Of a DNA stretch of 64,000 bases, positions 22,801 through 35,232 are shown in pieces. The DNA is from Aurelia coerulea (taxonomy: Eukaryota > Cnidaria > Scyphozoa > Semaeostomeae > Ulmaridae). Below the pieces are notes generated by a model that had not been told where the DNA came from, made no database searches, and saw only the letters and a list, made by a program, of their open reading frames with translations. How positions within the stretch are numbered: the stretch's first letter is position 1; each line of letters begins with the position of its first letter. The DNA lies in the NCBI GenBank assembly GCA_039566865.1, contig CM076951.1, positions 16,501,484 to 16,565,483 on the forward strand. Reading direction: 5' to 3'. The position numbers and the translations under genes were made by a program.

Positions 22801-25800
22801 TGCAGTGGTTTTCATAAGAAAACTTAGGGGTATCCAACTTCTGCAGATAAACCAATCAGTGAGCAGGATCGTCCAAGTCAAGAAAATTGTTCACATAAGC
22901 CTTTGTTCAACCAGATGTGAAAAGTGACACGGTAAGCAAACTAGGGGGTCGCATAAAAAATTCAATCAGTTACTGCGAAATGAGATTGCATAGCCAAGCC
23001 AGCCCACAGGAAGCCCAAATGGATAAATGATAGATGTCATTGTTGGCCGACTGCTGGTGTATGTGCAGCTCTATTCAATAATGATCAGTAAATTTTTCAG
23101 AATGAAGTCAAACATTATGATTTACCTTTTTAAAGCATCAATGTTGTTTCTTTGTGTATCTAACTCTTGTATTAATTGCAAAACAAAGCAGCATTCTCTT
23201 CACCCTAACCTCCGTCAGGTCTGCTATTTCTTCTTCCGAAGTCAAGGTAGCCAGCCGTATACTCCATCTGAAGTCGAGGCAACTATACTACGTCACATAA
23301 CGCTGAAGGAAAGTTTTTCAAAGACCAAACCTGAAAATCGGTTTTCTTCGATCTGCACGCAGGCTAATATTCAGTCGTAGGGACCGTATTAAAAATTTTG
23401 TTTTTGCAACTTCAATGGCCAGCAAGGCATTCTGAAAAGATTGAAATGTTCTTCTGTTTTTGCAATCGATCTCATTTGTCCCTAGCTTATTTAGCCTCCT
23501 GTTGAGGAACGTGGCCCCCTCGTTTGTGCATTTCCAGTACATGAACAAGTTTTGATAGCCATAGGAGGTATAAATAGTTTGATTGCTCTTACTGTTGACA
23601 GAAGATGGGCATTATGCAACTCTACCTGGTACTGCAATTAAACTGGAACTCTATCCATAAGATGACGTTGTTACAAACTTTAGATATAATCCCCTACCTT
23701 TAATTGTAGGAGATACTTTCCAAGCATCAATGGTTTGCGGCATACGCCATATTCGGCCAATACGAGTCGAAATAGACGAGTCAACGCAGCCAACGGCAAT
23801 AACCGCCCACGATTTCCCACAAGCGCAACATGGACCCATGATGTATGTGTACTTGCGTCAAAGGATGACAATGAGACCCCGACAAGAGAGCAGCTTGACC
23901 AGTTAAAGTTGTCTGGACTTGGGAAGAAGCGATTGGTGTTCAGCAAACATGGAGACCATGGCCACTTCATCAAAAAGCTTGAAGAAGAGTTCCCCAAGCT
24001 AGCTAGACTGCATGGAGGAATTGAAGTTTTACGTGCATCGATTGGTGGGGCTGGGCAAAGACCATTGACAGTTGTTCCACTTGGTCAAGGTGGTTATTGC
24101 ATTCCAGAGCTGAAATGTGCATTTGCTGGAGCAGGTTTATTTGTGAGACCAATGCAGATTGACCTCGATCAGTCAGTTACGGAGACCAACACCACACCAG
24201 CCTTTGCAGTAGACTGTATCCACTGTGGATCAAATGTTCCATTGAATTCCTTACGAGAGCACCAAGAATCTTCCGAATGTTTGAGTGACATTGACGATGA
24301 TGTTCTATTGGTAGACGCTGTACCTTCAAGTAACCCAACCTCAGAAGTCGATGACGAAGCGCCAGGCCCAAGCAACGCCGCACTTTCCAGAAACCAAATC
24401 TCAGAAGTTAACGACGAAGCGCCAGGCCCAAGCAACGCCACACTTTCCAGAAACCAAATATCAGAAGTTAATGACGAAGCGCCAGGCCCAAGCCACGCCG
24501 TACTTTCCAGAAACCAAATCTCAGACTTCAATGATGAAACACCAGGCCCAAGCAGCTCAACGGATAATGCTCGTGACCTAAACAGAGAAGTTGAAATTCT
24601 GAGCGAAATGTTCCCACTCATAAGCAAACCTCATCTTTTGGAAGTCACTAGACGTAATAGAAGTATAGATTCTGCTGTTGAAGAGCTCATTCACCAACCG
24701 AATGTAACAGCCGATACCTCCCTGACATTCAAAACAATTCTGATGAAATTGAAAGGGTCTGTTGGTGAAGAGGAAGTGAAGCTCACTGTTCATCGAGATG
24801 ATGTATGGTGTGGAATGCTTGGCTTCTACAAAAAGGCGATCAGAGATCCAGCAATTTTGAATAGAAGGATTCACACAACGTTTGACGGTGAAGACGGAAT
24901 AGATCTTGGTGCTCTTACTATAGAATTTTTTCATTTGGCTTTGGAGGAAGTAAAGAAGCGCTTATTTCAAGGACCCATTACAAGAGTAGTACCGGTAAAA
25001 GACAAAACACGGCAAATGCTGTTCCAACTAGCAGGCATGCTCATTGGCCATTCAATAAAACTTGATGGGCCTGGCTTTCCATGCCTGAATCCGGCAGCAT
25101 ATAAATACATTGCAGGGAAGATTGAAGAAATAGAACAACATATTTCAAAAGAAGACATTCCTTTGACTGCAAGCTCCGAGCCAGTGTTGAACCTAATCGA
25201 CGCACTAGATGGATGCTCTTCGCAGGATCAGTTGGCCTCATGCCTTGACAGTGACACAAATTGGACACTAATAGCAGCATCACACTGGCCAGATACACAG
25301 ATCATAAATACTTCAAACAAAGGTAGGCTAAAAGTGATTTAAGACATTAGGGACCTGTCATAAAGTATCCACTATGAGGGGCCGAAGGATATAGGTAGGA
25401 GCCACCAACAATTGTGAGTGCTTGCTAATATTTGAAACTTTTTACGGCCCACTAATTTCTTTTGTACAAAATCTAACCAAAAATAGTTTGCCTAGAAGAT
25501 ACTGCAAAGTGTAGACTTTAAAGTCCCAAAAACAATCAGTTGTCAGTCGTAATCAGAATCCAAAGAAAAATGTTCGTGGCTGGTGTAACCGGTTTGAAGT
25601 CTCCACTTATTTCCATTCCTATCACATAAGATGGACATAGTTTTGCCTGCTTGAATTGTATCGTTTTCTGATGCACATCTGGTTCTATATACATTCACAT
25701 TGTTGTGCTCCTTCAATCCTTATATCTTTACGAATGGCTTCCTTGTTAACATTTTTATGTTCTATGAGAGAGTGCTGAAAGTGCCTCAAGTTGAGAGATA

Positions 25801-28800
25801 ATCAAATATAGTTATAGAAAGAATTTTGATGTCGTGATCAAAATATGCATCATGCAAACGAAGTGCAAAGAGAAGAGCATCTTTTGCTAAAAACAACCTC
25901 AAAATTATAGAGTGAAATGGGCCACAAAGATCATTCGTCTCTTCACTAGGGGGCAAGGAAATGTTTACTCCTGTTCAATAGGGCCTTTGAGAAACGTTTT
26001 TGAAAAAGGTCAAATATCCTCCGCCCTTTGTAGTCGATCACATGTCCCTTTGTATATCATCCAATTAGTATAGAGGTGCATTTTATGCTTTGTTAAGTTC
26101 AGAGGATATACAATGCAAGCAAAATTTACTGTTCATCAGCCAAGTCCAGGATCTAGATCGTATGTTGCATTAATGAGATGAATTTTCAAGGGCATTTGAA
26201 GTAAATTTATTGCAATTTTCAAAATCTTTTCTTATTCTGATGAAATTATGAATAAAGGAAGTTTGAAACGAGTCAAACCGCCTCAGAGTTCTTTAAGTTA
26301 ATTTGAATACTGCTACCTTGATAAGAGCTCAAAGCACCTTAATGCAGTTTCTTACATTTGCGAAACAATACTTTAAATAGGTGCTATTCCACAACAAAAT
26401 TGCAAATCTAAAGTCGTAAAGTTTGTTGCAACCATTTTGTCTATATGTCTATGTCTACCGGATGAGCCAGAAAAAAGTTCCCACTTTCGACTGGCCAGGA
26501 TAAATAACAACTAGACCAATTTTAGTAGTTTCTGTTTTAATCTTTTGTCAATACCCTATATTATTCTGAGTTATTTTTTGTAGATTTTTCAGTTGCAAAT
26601 TTACAAATTTAACGATTTCTTGAAATTTTTTGGCCTGCAAACTGCCCAAAAAGATCGAAAAGCAATGATCAAATTTCCTAAAGATTGAACTTGGCAGAAC
26701 AAAGGGAGTGCTCTTCGAAATGACTAGGGAATTTGGAAATGGATTACGTACAATCTGTCGCACGAGCGGTCGTTCAATGATTGCACAAGTTTAATGTAAC
26801 TTTTATTAGTACAAAGACTCTCAGTTGTTTTATCTTTTCTTTGAAATTATACTCGATAGCTATGTAAATTAGTGCATGTTGGGAATTGAAAATATTTCAA
26901 ACAAGGGTGTAGATTTAGGACTTTGTGACGCGAAGACCTGCTAGCCGCGCGTTATTAGAACTATTCTTGACGCATGCAAGCCTTTCATTCAAGGCGCCTA
27001 GCAAGTGCAGTTCTTCCTTGAAGTATTTCAAGGACATTTTGCTTTATTAATGCGTTGTTTGCTCTCATTTTCACTCAAGTTCGCTTTTTGTTTTGATATT
27101 CCTGTTGGCCTAAGAGCGGCAAATATCACGTAGGCCAAAATTGGCAGTAGACGATATTTTTATAAGAAACTGGTATAAGAAACTAAGTACCACGATGAAT
27201 AAAATTTTAAGAAACTCTAGCACTACGTTCAAGAACAATTAAGAAACTCTAAAATTCTTTTTCTAGAATACGAGTCGGTAGATTACGGTTCGCGCAGCAT
27301 TGCGTGTGTGAATATAAAGTTTGGACTGCCAAAATTGGCAACTTTTTGCCTTTATGTGCATATTGCTTATTAGTGGTGACAATATTAATGCAGAAAAGGA
27401 CAGCCTTTTGTCGAAAAGAAGGCTCAACTTCGAACCATAACACAATTTTAGACCCCAAAAATAAGAAGCTTATCAAGAAAATCTTACCACTAAAACACTG
27501 AAATTTTCATGCGAAATTAGGAAACTTCTAGTACTATGTGCTGATCCAAGTTTCTCAAACAAAAAAACGTGTAGCAACTTTTGAAAACGATGCTTCTCTA
27601 AATTAGGCAGCGAGAAGCGGAGGGGCACAGCTGAGTTTACTTTGGAAAAAAATGGATGAAAAGCTGGGTGAAGGGCAACTGACAAAGTCGTTTCTCTATT
27701 GGAAAGTTTCTTAACTTTCAGCTGCAGTGCAGATAATAATGAATGCTCATTTTGAGCCGAAAATTGACGAAAGAATAATCAGATGCCCAAATTTAGGCCT
27801 GGGTTACACGATACCGGATTGCTTTTCGCATCGGATTGGTTTCAACCCAAATTGCACCATTTTCATTGCAGTTACACGACACCGGATTGCCATGAACCCA
27901 TTTTTGATTGCAGTTACACGACACCGAGTCACCCTGCACTGCGAAGTCTAAATCTATTATCTTTGACAACTGCGAAGCCCAAATAGAGTGGGGTTACATC
28001 GGATTGGTGCAGTTACACGAGCAAACGGAGTGGGGTCACACCGGATTGGTGCAGTTACACGAGATGGAATGCGGAGCGGAGTGCATCGGATTCATTTTCA
28101 CCTCACCTCCAGAGCGGAGTGGTTTCACTCCGCGAAAACGGAGTGGAGTGACACCGGATTGCCTCGGTGTCGTGTAACTGCACCCCCCTATCCGATGCGA
28201 AAAGTAATCCGGTGTGTGATGAATCCGGTATCGTGTAACTGGGGCCTTAGTGTAAGGAAAAGGGCTCAATTTCTTGATTATTTTCGTCTGGGATTGGTCA
28301 CATCAAATCGATAATAAACATAATTTTCGAGTTCAAAAGTTGCTACTGGCCAATTTCGGCCTACGTGACATTTGCCGCTCTTAGGCCAACAGAAATATCA
28401 AAACAGAAAGTGAACTCAAGTATAAATGAGAGCAAATAACGCATCAATAAAGCAAAATGTTCTTGAAATGTTTCACAGAAGAACTGCACTTGCTTGGCGC
28501 CTTGAATGAAAGGCTTGCATATGTCAGGAATAGCTAAAATAACGCGCGGCAATCAGGTCTTCGCGTCACAAAGTCCTAAATCTACACGTTTGTTTGAAAT
28601 ATTCTTGTGTGTGATTTATCCTGGCCTGCTGAAAGTGGGAACTTTTTTCTGGCTCACCCGGTATGTCATAGTGTTCAAATGTTCATAATGTTCAAATTTT
28701 CATCCCTAAAAGAAAGAGCCATGTCGCTTTTTTTCTGCACTGGTGCATCAATTGATCTCTTACTTAAAGAATAATATTTTCTTCCTTTAGCTGCTGTAGT

Positions 28801-29326
28801 TGCAAACCTTGTCGAACATGAATTGCTTTGGAGCAGGAAGCAAGAATTAGATGAGTTTTCCAAAGGTTTAGATCGCGCAGGGATCCTGCCGCTGCTTCAC
28901 TCGCATCCAGATGCATGCGAAAAGCTATTTTGCTACAATGACAAGAAAGGCTTTGGCCCTGCAGAATTCGAGTCCTGTATAATCAGAGAGCCTCCAGCTG
29001 ATCACGAGTATTCAAAGAAGCACGCATACAACTTGTTTAACAACTATATATCAGAGAACATTGAGTCAGAGAGGTTCCCTGGCGGGTCAAGATTAAGAGC
29101 TCTACTGAGATTTGCAACTGGATATAAAGATATTCCGCCAAGTGGGCGGCTGCCGCAGCGCATCACAGTAGAATATCTGGAAGACGATGACGAGTACCAG
29201 CTGCCAATGAGCCAGGCATGCTTTGGAATTCTACGCATACCAACAGTGCATGCGAGCCAGAAGAGGTTTGAAGATATGATGGATGCCGCTTTGGCGATCG
29301 AAAGCATGGGCTTCCAGTGTATTTGA
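19821..29326 (+). CDS. G2E3-like HECT-type E3 ubiquitin ligase with CUE domain
   Basis: Exons 19821-19912, 22611-22661 (or 21551-21592), 23710-25322 and 28791-29326 all have GT-AG borders and join in frame, giving about 763 residues. The N-terminal part has the LxxAGLG/KKRLVF-type region seen in anthozoan G2/M-specific E3-like proteins, then a Cys-His cluster (CIHCG, SLREHQESSEC; 24217-24282), four 20-residue repeats (EVNDEAPGPSNA type) and a CUE domain at about residues 338-376 (LSEMFP, SIDSAVEELI), which would bind ubiquitin. The HECT domain fills the C-terminal 340 or so residues. The catalytic Cys is in QACFG at about residue 719, 44 from the end, with the usual hydrophobic tail. It would take ubiquitin from an E2 and pass it to a substrate. 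No damage is visible. Exon 4 lies 3.5 kb downstream across an intron full of repeats. Confidence 0.88.
20458..20575. repeat. GGTACC-rich short repeat
   Basis: At least eight GGTACC-type hexamers (TGGTACCATGGTACCAGAG and similar) occur in 120 bp of HECT intron 1. It is locally palindromic. No function is visible. Confidence 0.75.
21551..22661 (+). other. Duplicated alternative exon 2 of the HECT gene (21551-21592 and 22611-22661)
   Basis: Both exons follow the same acceptor context CTCAAACACAACAG and precede the same donor CAG|GTAATC. They are 42 and 51 bp, both multiples of three, both entered in phase 2. They encode RPRPQSQDRAAENV and RPRSQMRATQDRAAENF. Either alone, or both together, keeps the frame into exon 3 (RYFPS). 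This is a tandem exon duplication that allows mutually exclusive or inclusive splicing. Confidence 0.8.
24342..24560 (+). repeat. 60-bp coding repeat in the HECT gene
   Basis: Four copies of a unit encoding EVNDEAPGPSNAALSRNQIS, the last diverged. It keeps frame and is acidic and Pro-Ser-rich, so it is probably a flexible linker between the Cys-His cluster and the CUE domain. Confidence 0.9.
26458..28661. mobile_element. 2.2-kb mariner-type nonautonomous element in HECT intron 3
   Basis: The ends CCGGATGAGCCAGAAAAAAG and its near reverse complement are flanked by TA. The arms continue for several hundred bases (shared GGCCTAAGAGCGGCAAATAT and ACTTGCTTGGCGCC regions), the left one split by about 390 bp of unrelated sequence near 26520-26910. 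The centre holds another MITE and a piece related to 10140-10500. No transposase frame is seen. Confidence 0.8.
27796..28246. mobile_element. 451-bp MITE with TTA duplication, PIF/Harbinger-like
   Basis: The ends GGCCTGGGTTACACGATACC and GGTATCGTGTAACTGGGGCC are flanked by TTA (27793-27795 and 28247-28249). The body is built from GTTACACGACACCGGATTG and GCGGAGTG words. A 3-bp TTA/TAA duplication is typical of PIF/Harbinger elements. Noncoding. Confidence 0.8.
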
Positions 29327-30092
29327 CATGCAGTGTATTTGACACTCTATGGTGACGGTAGTGTTTATCGTTATGTGATATCGGTTGCATAACTTTCTTT
29401 AGGTCTCTACAAAAGGCGGTTCAGTGTTTTGTCTTAAAGTGCTTGTTTTTTGTCTTAAAGGAATCCAAAATGCTACAAATAAGACAATGGGTTCTTGTTC
29501 GTTAGAAGGTAAAAAGATGCCAAGCCTCTTCCTTGGGCCTAAGGAAAATATAATAGACATGTGATATTCTGATAGCTATTTCAACAGCTAGATTCTGACA
29601 AAAGCCAAAACGTAGCATCGAAGTCAAACTTTTGTTTATCAATGAAATCAAGAATGTTGATATATTGAAGTTGTCTCTACAATTTTCAAAAAGGTGCAAG
29701 TTTCTTATTGTTTCAAATTCACTTTCTTATTTGGATATAAACATTAATTTGTGGTATACTGGTGAGTTTAGATTTGCAGAACTGCGAAGCTGTATCTTTT
29801 TACCTATCAAACACATTATTCAAAAATAAAACAGCTAACACTTTATGATAGATACATTTTCCAAGGATCTTTGCTGCTATTTCCATAGCTGAAATGAAGC
29901 TATGGCCGTTAGGCAACGAAACTTAATTCAACAGGTGTTGGGCATATACCCCTTGAAAAATCTTCATAGCATGCTCAACAGTCTGCACTTAAAGTAAAAA
30001 TGCACAAAGTCTTCACTGTATATGATCTGATACTAAGGAGAGTCCAGGGTCCAGGGCAATTATTCAGTGTCAGTTTGTTTACTCCTCGAGTT

Positions 30093-33000
30093 TCAAAAAA
30101 GAAAACCAGCACTTCCTCCAGTTCTATCTGCAATGTATCGGACAGCTTGTTCGTATATATCAATTCCGAATGATGCACTTTCTTGAAGAGGATCGAATTC
30201 TGACTGCATTTGCTCAAGGTCCTCCTGATGCAGAGGGCAGTTGATTTTGGGAGTCTCAATAGATTCTTGAATATTATCTAAGAGTGGAAGTGGTCCGTTC
30301 CAGTCAATTCCAAACAGGTCCTCTGGTCCCTAGAAATACACATGCACACATAGTTAGATATAAGATTAGGCATTTCTGTAACAAACAAAGATCATTCATC
30401 ATTGCTTGCTACAATATCCATCAGGTAAAAACGGCAGAAATAACAATCACAGAACCGAAGTGTTTGTCTAACCTTAGTGAAGGGATAGTGCTCTTCCAGG
30501 TCTCTAATTATACGGCAACCGTTTATCGTTGGTGAAATCATTCGTTAAGTTTACGTGTTATATTAAGTATGATAATTTGTCGGGGAGGGGGATTCTAAAT
30601 ATATGTTTCACTAGACGTGCCACCAAGGTTTATGTAATTTTAGACCAATTTCCCAATCTCAATGTTTAGCAAATTTATGAAATTTCAATTTTTTTTAAGG
30701 AATTGTGCGCTTTCCTATCAAATAGAGTACATGTCTTGGGATTTGTCTCGGAAAACAGACCTCATATGTAACGAATTTCCGGTTGAATAAGTAAACAATT
30801 TTGATGGCACGCCTAGTATTTTGAAGGATGAGGTACACCTCCCTGGCAATGTTTTTTGATGCTGAATTTTACGATGAAGAAATAATAGGTTTTCATATTA
30901 TTGAGGTTCTTGCTGGCTTTCCATTCCCTGATGATGTTTGGAGCGAAATAATTGCGCGTTATGCTTTAAAGATATCATTGTTTAGCTGATAAAAAAAAAC
31001 TGTTGAAGGTCGATAACATGAAACAACTAACTGCTCTAGAATTTAGAATAATAAGGCTACTATCATTGTTACTGTTATCAACACCCTGCAAATCAAAACC
31101 TGTTTCCAGTGGCTCCTGTCTTGTAACCGTCTTCTATTGAAAACAGGATGACTACCAACGATGGTGCAGGAAATCATTCAATCTTTTGAAGGTTAAAAGT
31201 TACTTTGCTTTTGCAAAGAGGCATTTTTGACACAGGGAAGATGTTCCAGAGATGAAAAGGGCAATTTGGAAAAATGAGGTTGATAGTGTCCCCGGATTTC
31301 AAGAGAAGTCAAATAAGTTTTGATTGCCATTTCCGAAATGAACTTGACTTGCTACAAGTCTTCGTTTGCCTTCTATTCGTATTGTCATGGTGTATAGTTC
31401 ATACCGCGCCGGAGGCGAACGAGCGCGCAGCGCGAGGGCGGCGGAGGAGGGGAAGAACGAAGACTTGTGACTCTCGGCAGCCTAAAAATAGTACGGACAA
31501 GATTCTGTCCGCGGCTTTTCCTTTGAAGTTTTGAATAAGCCAATCACCATTTATAATCATTTTCAACATCAGATTGTGTCAGGGGGTTGCCAGAAACGAT
31601 TTCTTTCTGGTCCGATTGAGAAATCACCGTCCTTCTTTTCACTTGTTAATCCAATTAGGGACAGGACAAAAAGAATTTCCGTAAAGTATTAATTCATTTG
31701 AACCCCCTTGACTGATCCTATTGTTCAGTTCATGCAAACAAGATCCAATTATGAATTGACAAGGGTCACAAGTCTCAGTTTCTCTTCCTCCTTCTGACTC
31801 CTTCATTTAGAACCCTCTCATCTGAGGCCTTGGCACTGTCTGCGATTTATACTGAGACTTGTAGCAGTTTCTCTTCCTCCTTCTGACTCCTTCATTTAGA
31901 ACCCTCTCATCTGAGGCCTTGGCACTGTCTGCGATTTATACTGAGACTTGTAGCACTGCTTACTATATTTGAAAGAATCTGTCTGAACGACCCAGCCGTT
32001 CTTTGCACGCATTTTCAAACAGGCACATAGGAAGAAACTCTGGTAGGAATTTTTTTACAAGGCAAGTAACTCAAATAGTGAACGTTGAACTTTAATTTAA
32101 AGAAACTTTTCAAAATTTTACGTCATTTTACCTGCTTTAATGTCCTGGCCATGAGTACTTGTACAGCATATTAAACCTGATTGAGATTAAAGTGGAAGGG
32201 GGTATTAAACTGGTCTAATACAGCTAGTCTGAAGCAAAAAATTCAGCAGGATATAATTAAAATCTGACCATCATTTCTTCTGCCTGCAAGTTCTCTGTTC
32301 GGGATCTTGTCATCCACAACTGAAAAGGACTTTTGTTGTGCTCTGTTGACAAAGGATGCATGTCCCATCCATCGGAAAACATCTCCATGTGTCTGTTAAT
32401 TCGTGGTATAAATACATAGTGCAGGGCGAACAAATGCATTTCATTGGAGATATCGAGATAGCCATGTTCTTCCAGATAGCAGAAAGCATGATAGAAAAAT
32501 GTGGTGCAGCCTGTAAATAGATCCCTCCACAACCTTTCGATTCGCTGGTTATGGCAGCTCTTGCCTGCAATGAAGCTGCCTCTGTCAGGACCCCTGAGGG
32601 GATGGTTGAGAAGGTACCAGGCAACATCCACATTCTCTGTCCCTTGATCACCACGCACTCTTGAGGGCAGGCCAAACCTTGTCACTGCTTCTGTAAACAG
32701 TTGAAAAACCGTTGCTGCTCTGTTGTTATCACTGCATCTCAAGAACATGATGCGTCGTGTAGAACCATCTATACATCCATGAATGACTATGGACCACCTG
32801 TAGTAGTAATCAGAAATGAGAGTGCCAGCTCCAGCTACATACAAGGGGTGGGTACACGTTCTATGAAAATGTGGCAAAAGTTTCTCAAGATTTAGGTAAC
32901 AGGGCAAGGAGCTTTATGCACCGTTAATAGATTGAGTACATGAGCCTCCGGCTGCGTTCACACGATGCCGGCACATTTTGAAAATGGTGAAAAATTTGAC

Positions 33001-33705
33001 GGATGGGCCTCCCGTGCAAACGAAAACAACACATTTTTTGCCGGAAAATTTTGAACATGGTAGATTTTGAAATCGAATCTGTAACCGGCACATTTTGAAA
33101 ACGGTATTTTGCTGATATCGTTTGAATGCTGGCTCCAATGCAACATCCGTTTTCAAAATGTGGCAGCAATGTGTAAACGCAGTATCAGTTTTCCGCATTG
33201 GATTGTATGGTTAGACTGAGACTCATGACAACCACAATACATCTCTGCATGAATTCGGATAGAGCAAATTAGATCGCTACTCTCAGGAAAGTCAGACTAT
33301 TTATCTATTCTTAGCGCATGAATGGTTGATTAGATGACCGTTGACAGTGACACAGTGAGTGCCGTTGAATTTTTCGTTCGCCATTCGAATGATAGAAGAC
33401 GTTCGAGTTTCTTCAGCTTTTTGTCAGATTTATGTTTGGGCGTGATTCATTCATCCGACCGAAGTATCTATCCTCCGTAGGGGGTAAATTTGGGGCTATT
33501 TTTGAAGTGAAGTTGGCAAGAAGACGTAAAAAGAATTGGTAAAATTGCAAAAATCAGGATTTTTCGGGTTAAAATCCGCGCTAAGTCGAGCAAACATGTT
33601 GGTTAACAATGGAGTTTGTTTTCGGCAACCTCGCGTCTTCCCGTATGCTTGTGCATTCGTGCAACCCTTAATTGGAATATCATTCTTCTTGAGCAACATA
33701 ATCAT

Positions 33706-33769
<64 letters not shown>

Positions 33770-34584
33770 TCATAATCTGACCAATGCAAAAAGCAAGCTA
33801 TTTTGGATAAATTTCTAGAATCTACCCAAGTTGAAAATATATTCCCGCACCCAGGGTAGTGAGCGAAAACGAATCTATACCTTATTAGCTTGTGATTGCC
33901 GTCCATATGCCAGAGGGACAGTGGTCCAGCCACGGAATATGATCTCCTGTTGATGAAAGTTCTTTGGAGTGACCGCAAGAGAACACCTTCGGGATCATTT
34001 CTCCTCAGCGATGCTCGGACCCTCTCCCATTGGACTCGTATACCTCTGTGCAGTAAAAACCCTTGCATTCTTCTCACACCACAGTTTGGAAATTCATGGC
34101 AAACTGCTCGTACAACTTCGTCAAGCTCTTCATCAGATAATAATGTATATCGAGGGATTTCTTCTCGTAGATTCAATGCTTCCATTCTTCTTTGGATAGT
34201 TCTCTGGCTGACTGAGAAAAATTGTGCTATTTCTCTCGTTTTGAAGCCGTACTCCAAGAAAAATGTGAGACTGTCTTTGTCAACCTGGAGACGTGGCCGC
34301 CCACGACTGCCCTCATTGATGATACATGGCTGCAGAGAGGCGCTGTCCAAAGGTCTGCTCAGAAGCTCTAACGCTCTTTGAAGTACGGCCAGCAATTGGT
34401 TTGAGACTGGAAGCAAATATTCACCTTGAAAAATGATGTCTATAAGGCTCTCTAGTCGTAACAAGATCACGTCGCTGTCATTCCCAGCAATAGTAAGTCG
34501 TAACAGATCTTGTAGCCGACGCTGCACATGCCGAAAAAGCAAGTCTGCAGGTGATGTCCTGGGCACATCGTTCTCATACACCAT
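30093..34584 (-). CDS. Integrase-core (DDE) transposase-like protein, three exons
   Basis: Minus-strand exons 34584-33881, 32797-32269 and 30329-30093 join in frame to about 489 residues. The N-terminal half has a helix-turn-helix near residues 108-140 ([20 protein letters not shown]) and a second HTH-like segment ([15 protein letters not shown]), an arrangement reminiscent of IS3-type transposases. The catalytic triad is complete: D228 (WHMDGN), D285 (RGDQGTEN) and E322 (QRIERLW), giving DD36E. The C-terminus (GIDWNGPLP to GGSAGFLF) matches the tail I remember from this family. The intron 1 junction is clean (ATAAG|GTATAG); intron 2 uses a weak donor (ATG|GTCAGA), and read-through would end after VRF. 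The protein would cut and join DNA ends. No lesion is seen, so it may be active or domesticated. Confidence 0.82.
31777..31954. repeat. 89-bp tandem duplication in integrase intron 2
   Basis: AGTTTCTCTTCCTCCTTCTG through ACTGAGACTTGTAGC occurs twice back to back, with no difference seen. It is a recent local duplication. Upstream, 31405-31470 is an unusually GC-rich block (GCGCCGGAGGCGAACGAGCG) that I recognise only as repeat-like. Confidence 0.9.
32947..33186. mobile_element. 240-bp MITE in integrase intron 1
   Basis: The imperfect inverted ends are GGCTGCGTTCACACGATGCC and GTGTAAACGCAGTATC. A CCGGCACATTTTGAAAA word is repeated inside in both orientations. Noncoding; no clear target duplication. 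Confidence 0.65.
33709..33768. repeat. (AATC)n microsatellite
   Basis: About fourteen uninterrupted AATC units in integrase intron 1. Confidence 0.97.
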
Positions 34585-34836
34585 GTCTGCTCTTGTTTCT
34601 TTGCTTGCAATTCAATTGCATGGTTTTATCATCGAGTAGGACGGAGATATACTAAAGCCCCCTGGCCAAGAGACAATCATCAAAAGCCTTTCCGATATTT
34701 TTCTCTTTCCTGTATTGATTGAATACCGCCCAAAAGCCACGGGGGAAAATTATCCTAACAGGAACATGTGAATTTCATAGATTGAGCGATGAATTGAATT
34801 ATAGAAAACAAACTGAATGAATTGAATGATAGACCA

Positions 34837-35232
34837 AAAACTGCACTCGATCGATATTGAATTGAATCATAGACCAAAAACTGCACTCGATCGATATTGA
34901 ATTGAATGATAAACAGAAAACTGCACGATAGACCGAAAACTGCACTCGACTTATTCTTGGCATGCATGACTGACAGCAAGTTGAATTACAAACAAAGAGC
35001 TCAATACAACAGATTGCCTTGGTGAATGATTGAATGATGAATTTAATTATAAACAAAAAACTGCATTTACTAAATCAAATTAGGCAGTCATAAACCAAAA
35101 AGAGTGAATCAAACAGAAATGCGTAACTGAGGAATGACATTTTGATAAAACGAGTTTTGAAAACTGTCCGAATCAGACCTTTGGATTGGTCTTTCTGCAT
35201 TATGGATTTTTGTCATACATATACCCCCATAG
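34837..35232 (-). repeat. Right 396-bp inverted repeat
   Basis: Reverse complement of 19278-19673. The integrase start codon lies 253 bp inside its inner end. Confidence 0.93.

Larger units (their letters stand above)
19278..35232. mobile_element. Putative 16-kb DNA transposon carrying HECT ligase and integrase genes
   Basis: It is bounded by two 396-bp inverted repeats that start CTATGGGGGTATATG and differ at about one position. Inside are just two intact genes, each beginning close to one repeat and converging: a HECT ligase (plus, ATG 19821) and a DDE integrase (minus, ATG 34584). This is the layout of a transposon with promoters in or next to its ends. Integrase-core enzymes of this type are known from eukaryotic elements (possibly the IS3EU group, from memory). 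I found no target duplication: the flanks CCAGTTTC and TTATGAGA do not match. The element boundary is therefore an inference. Confidence 0.6.

Noticed and set aside
23027..23380. 117-codon ORF
   Set aside because: It lies in HECT intron 2 and does not fit the exon phases.
31274..31534. 86-codon ORF with Arg-rich tail
   Set aside because: It crosses a GC-rich repeat-like block in an integrase intron.
19278..35232. Maverick/Polinton
   Set aside because: No DNA polymerase B, ATPase, protease or capsid-like gene is present; only the size, inverted repeats and an integrase are similar.
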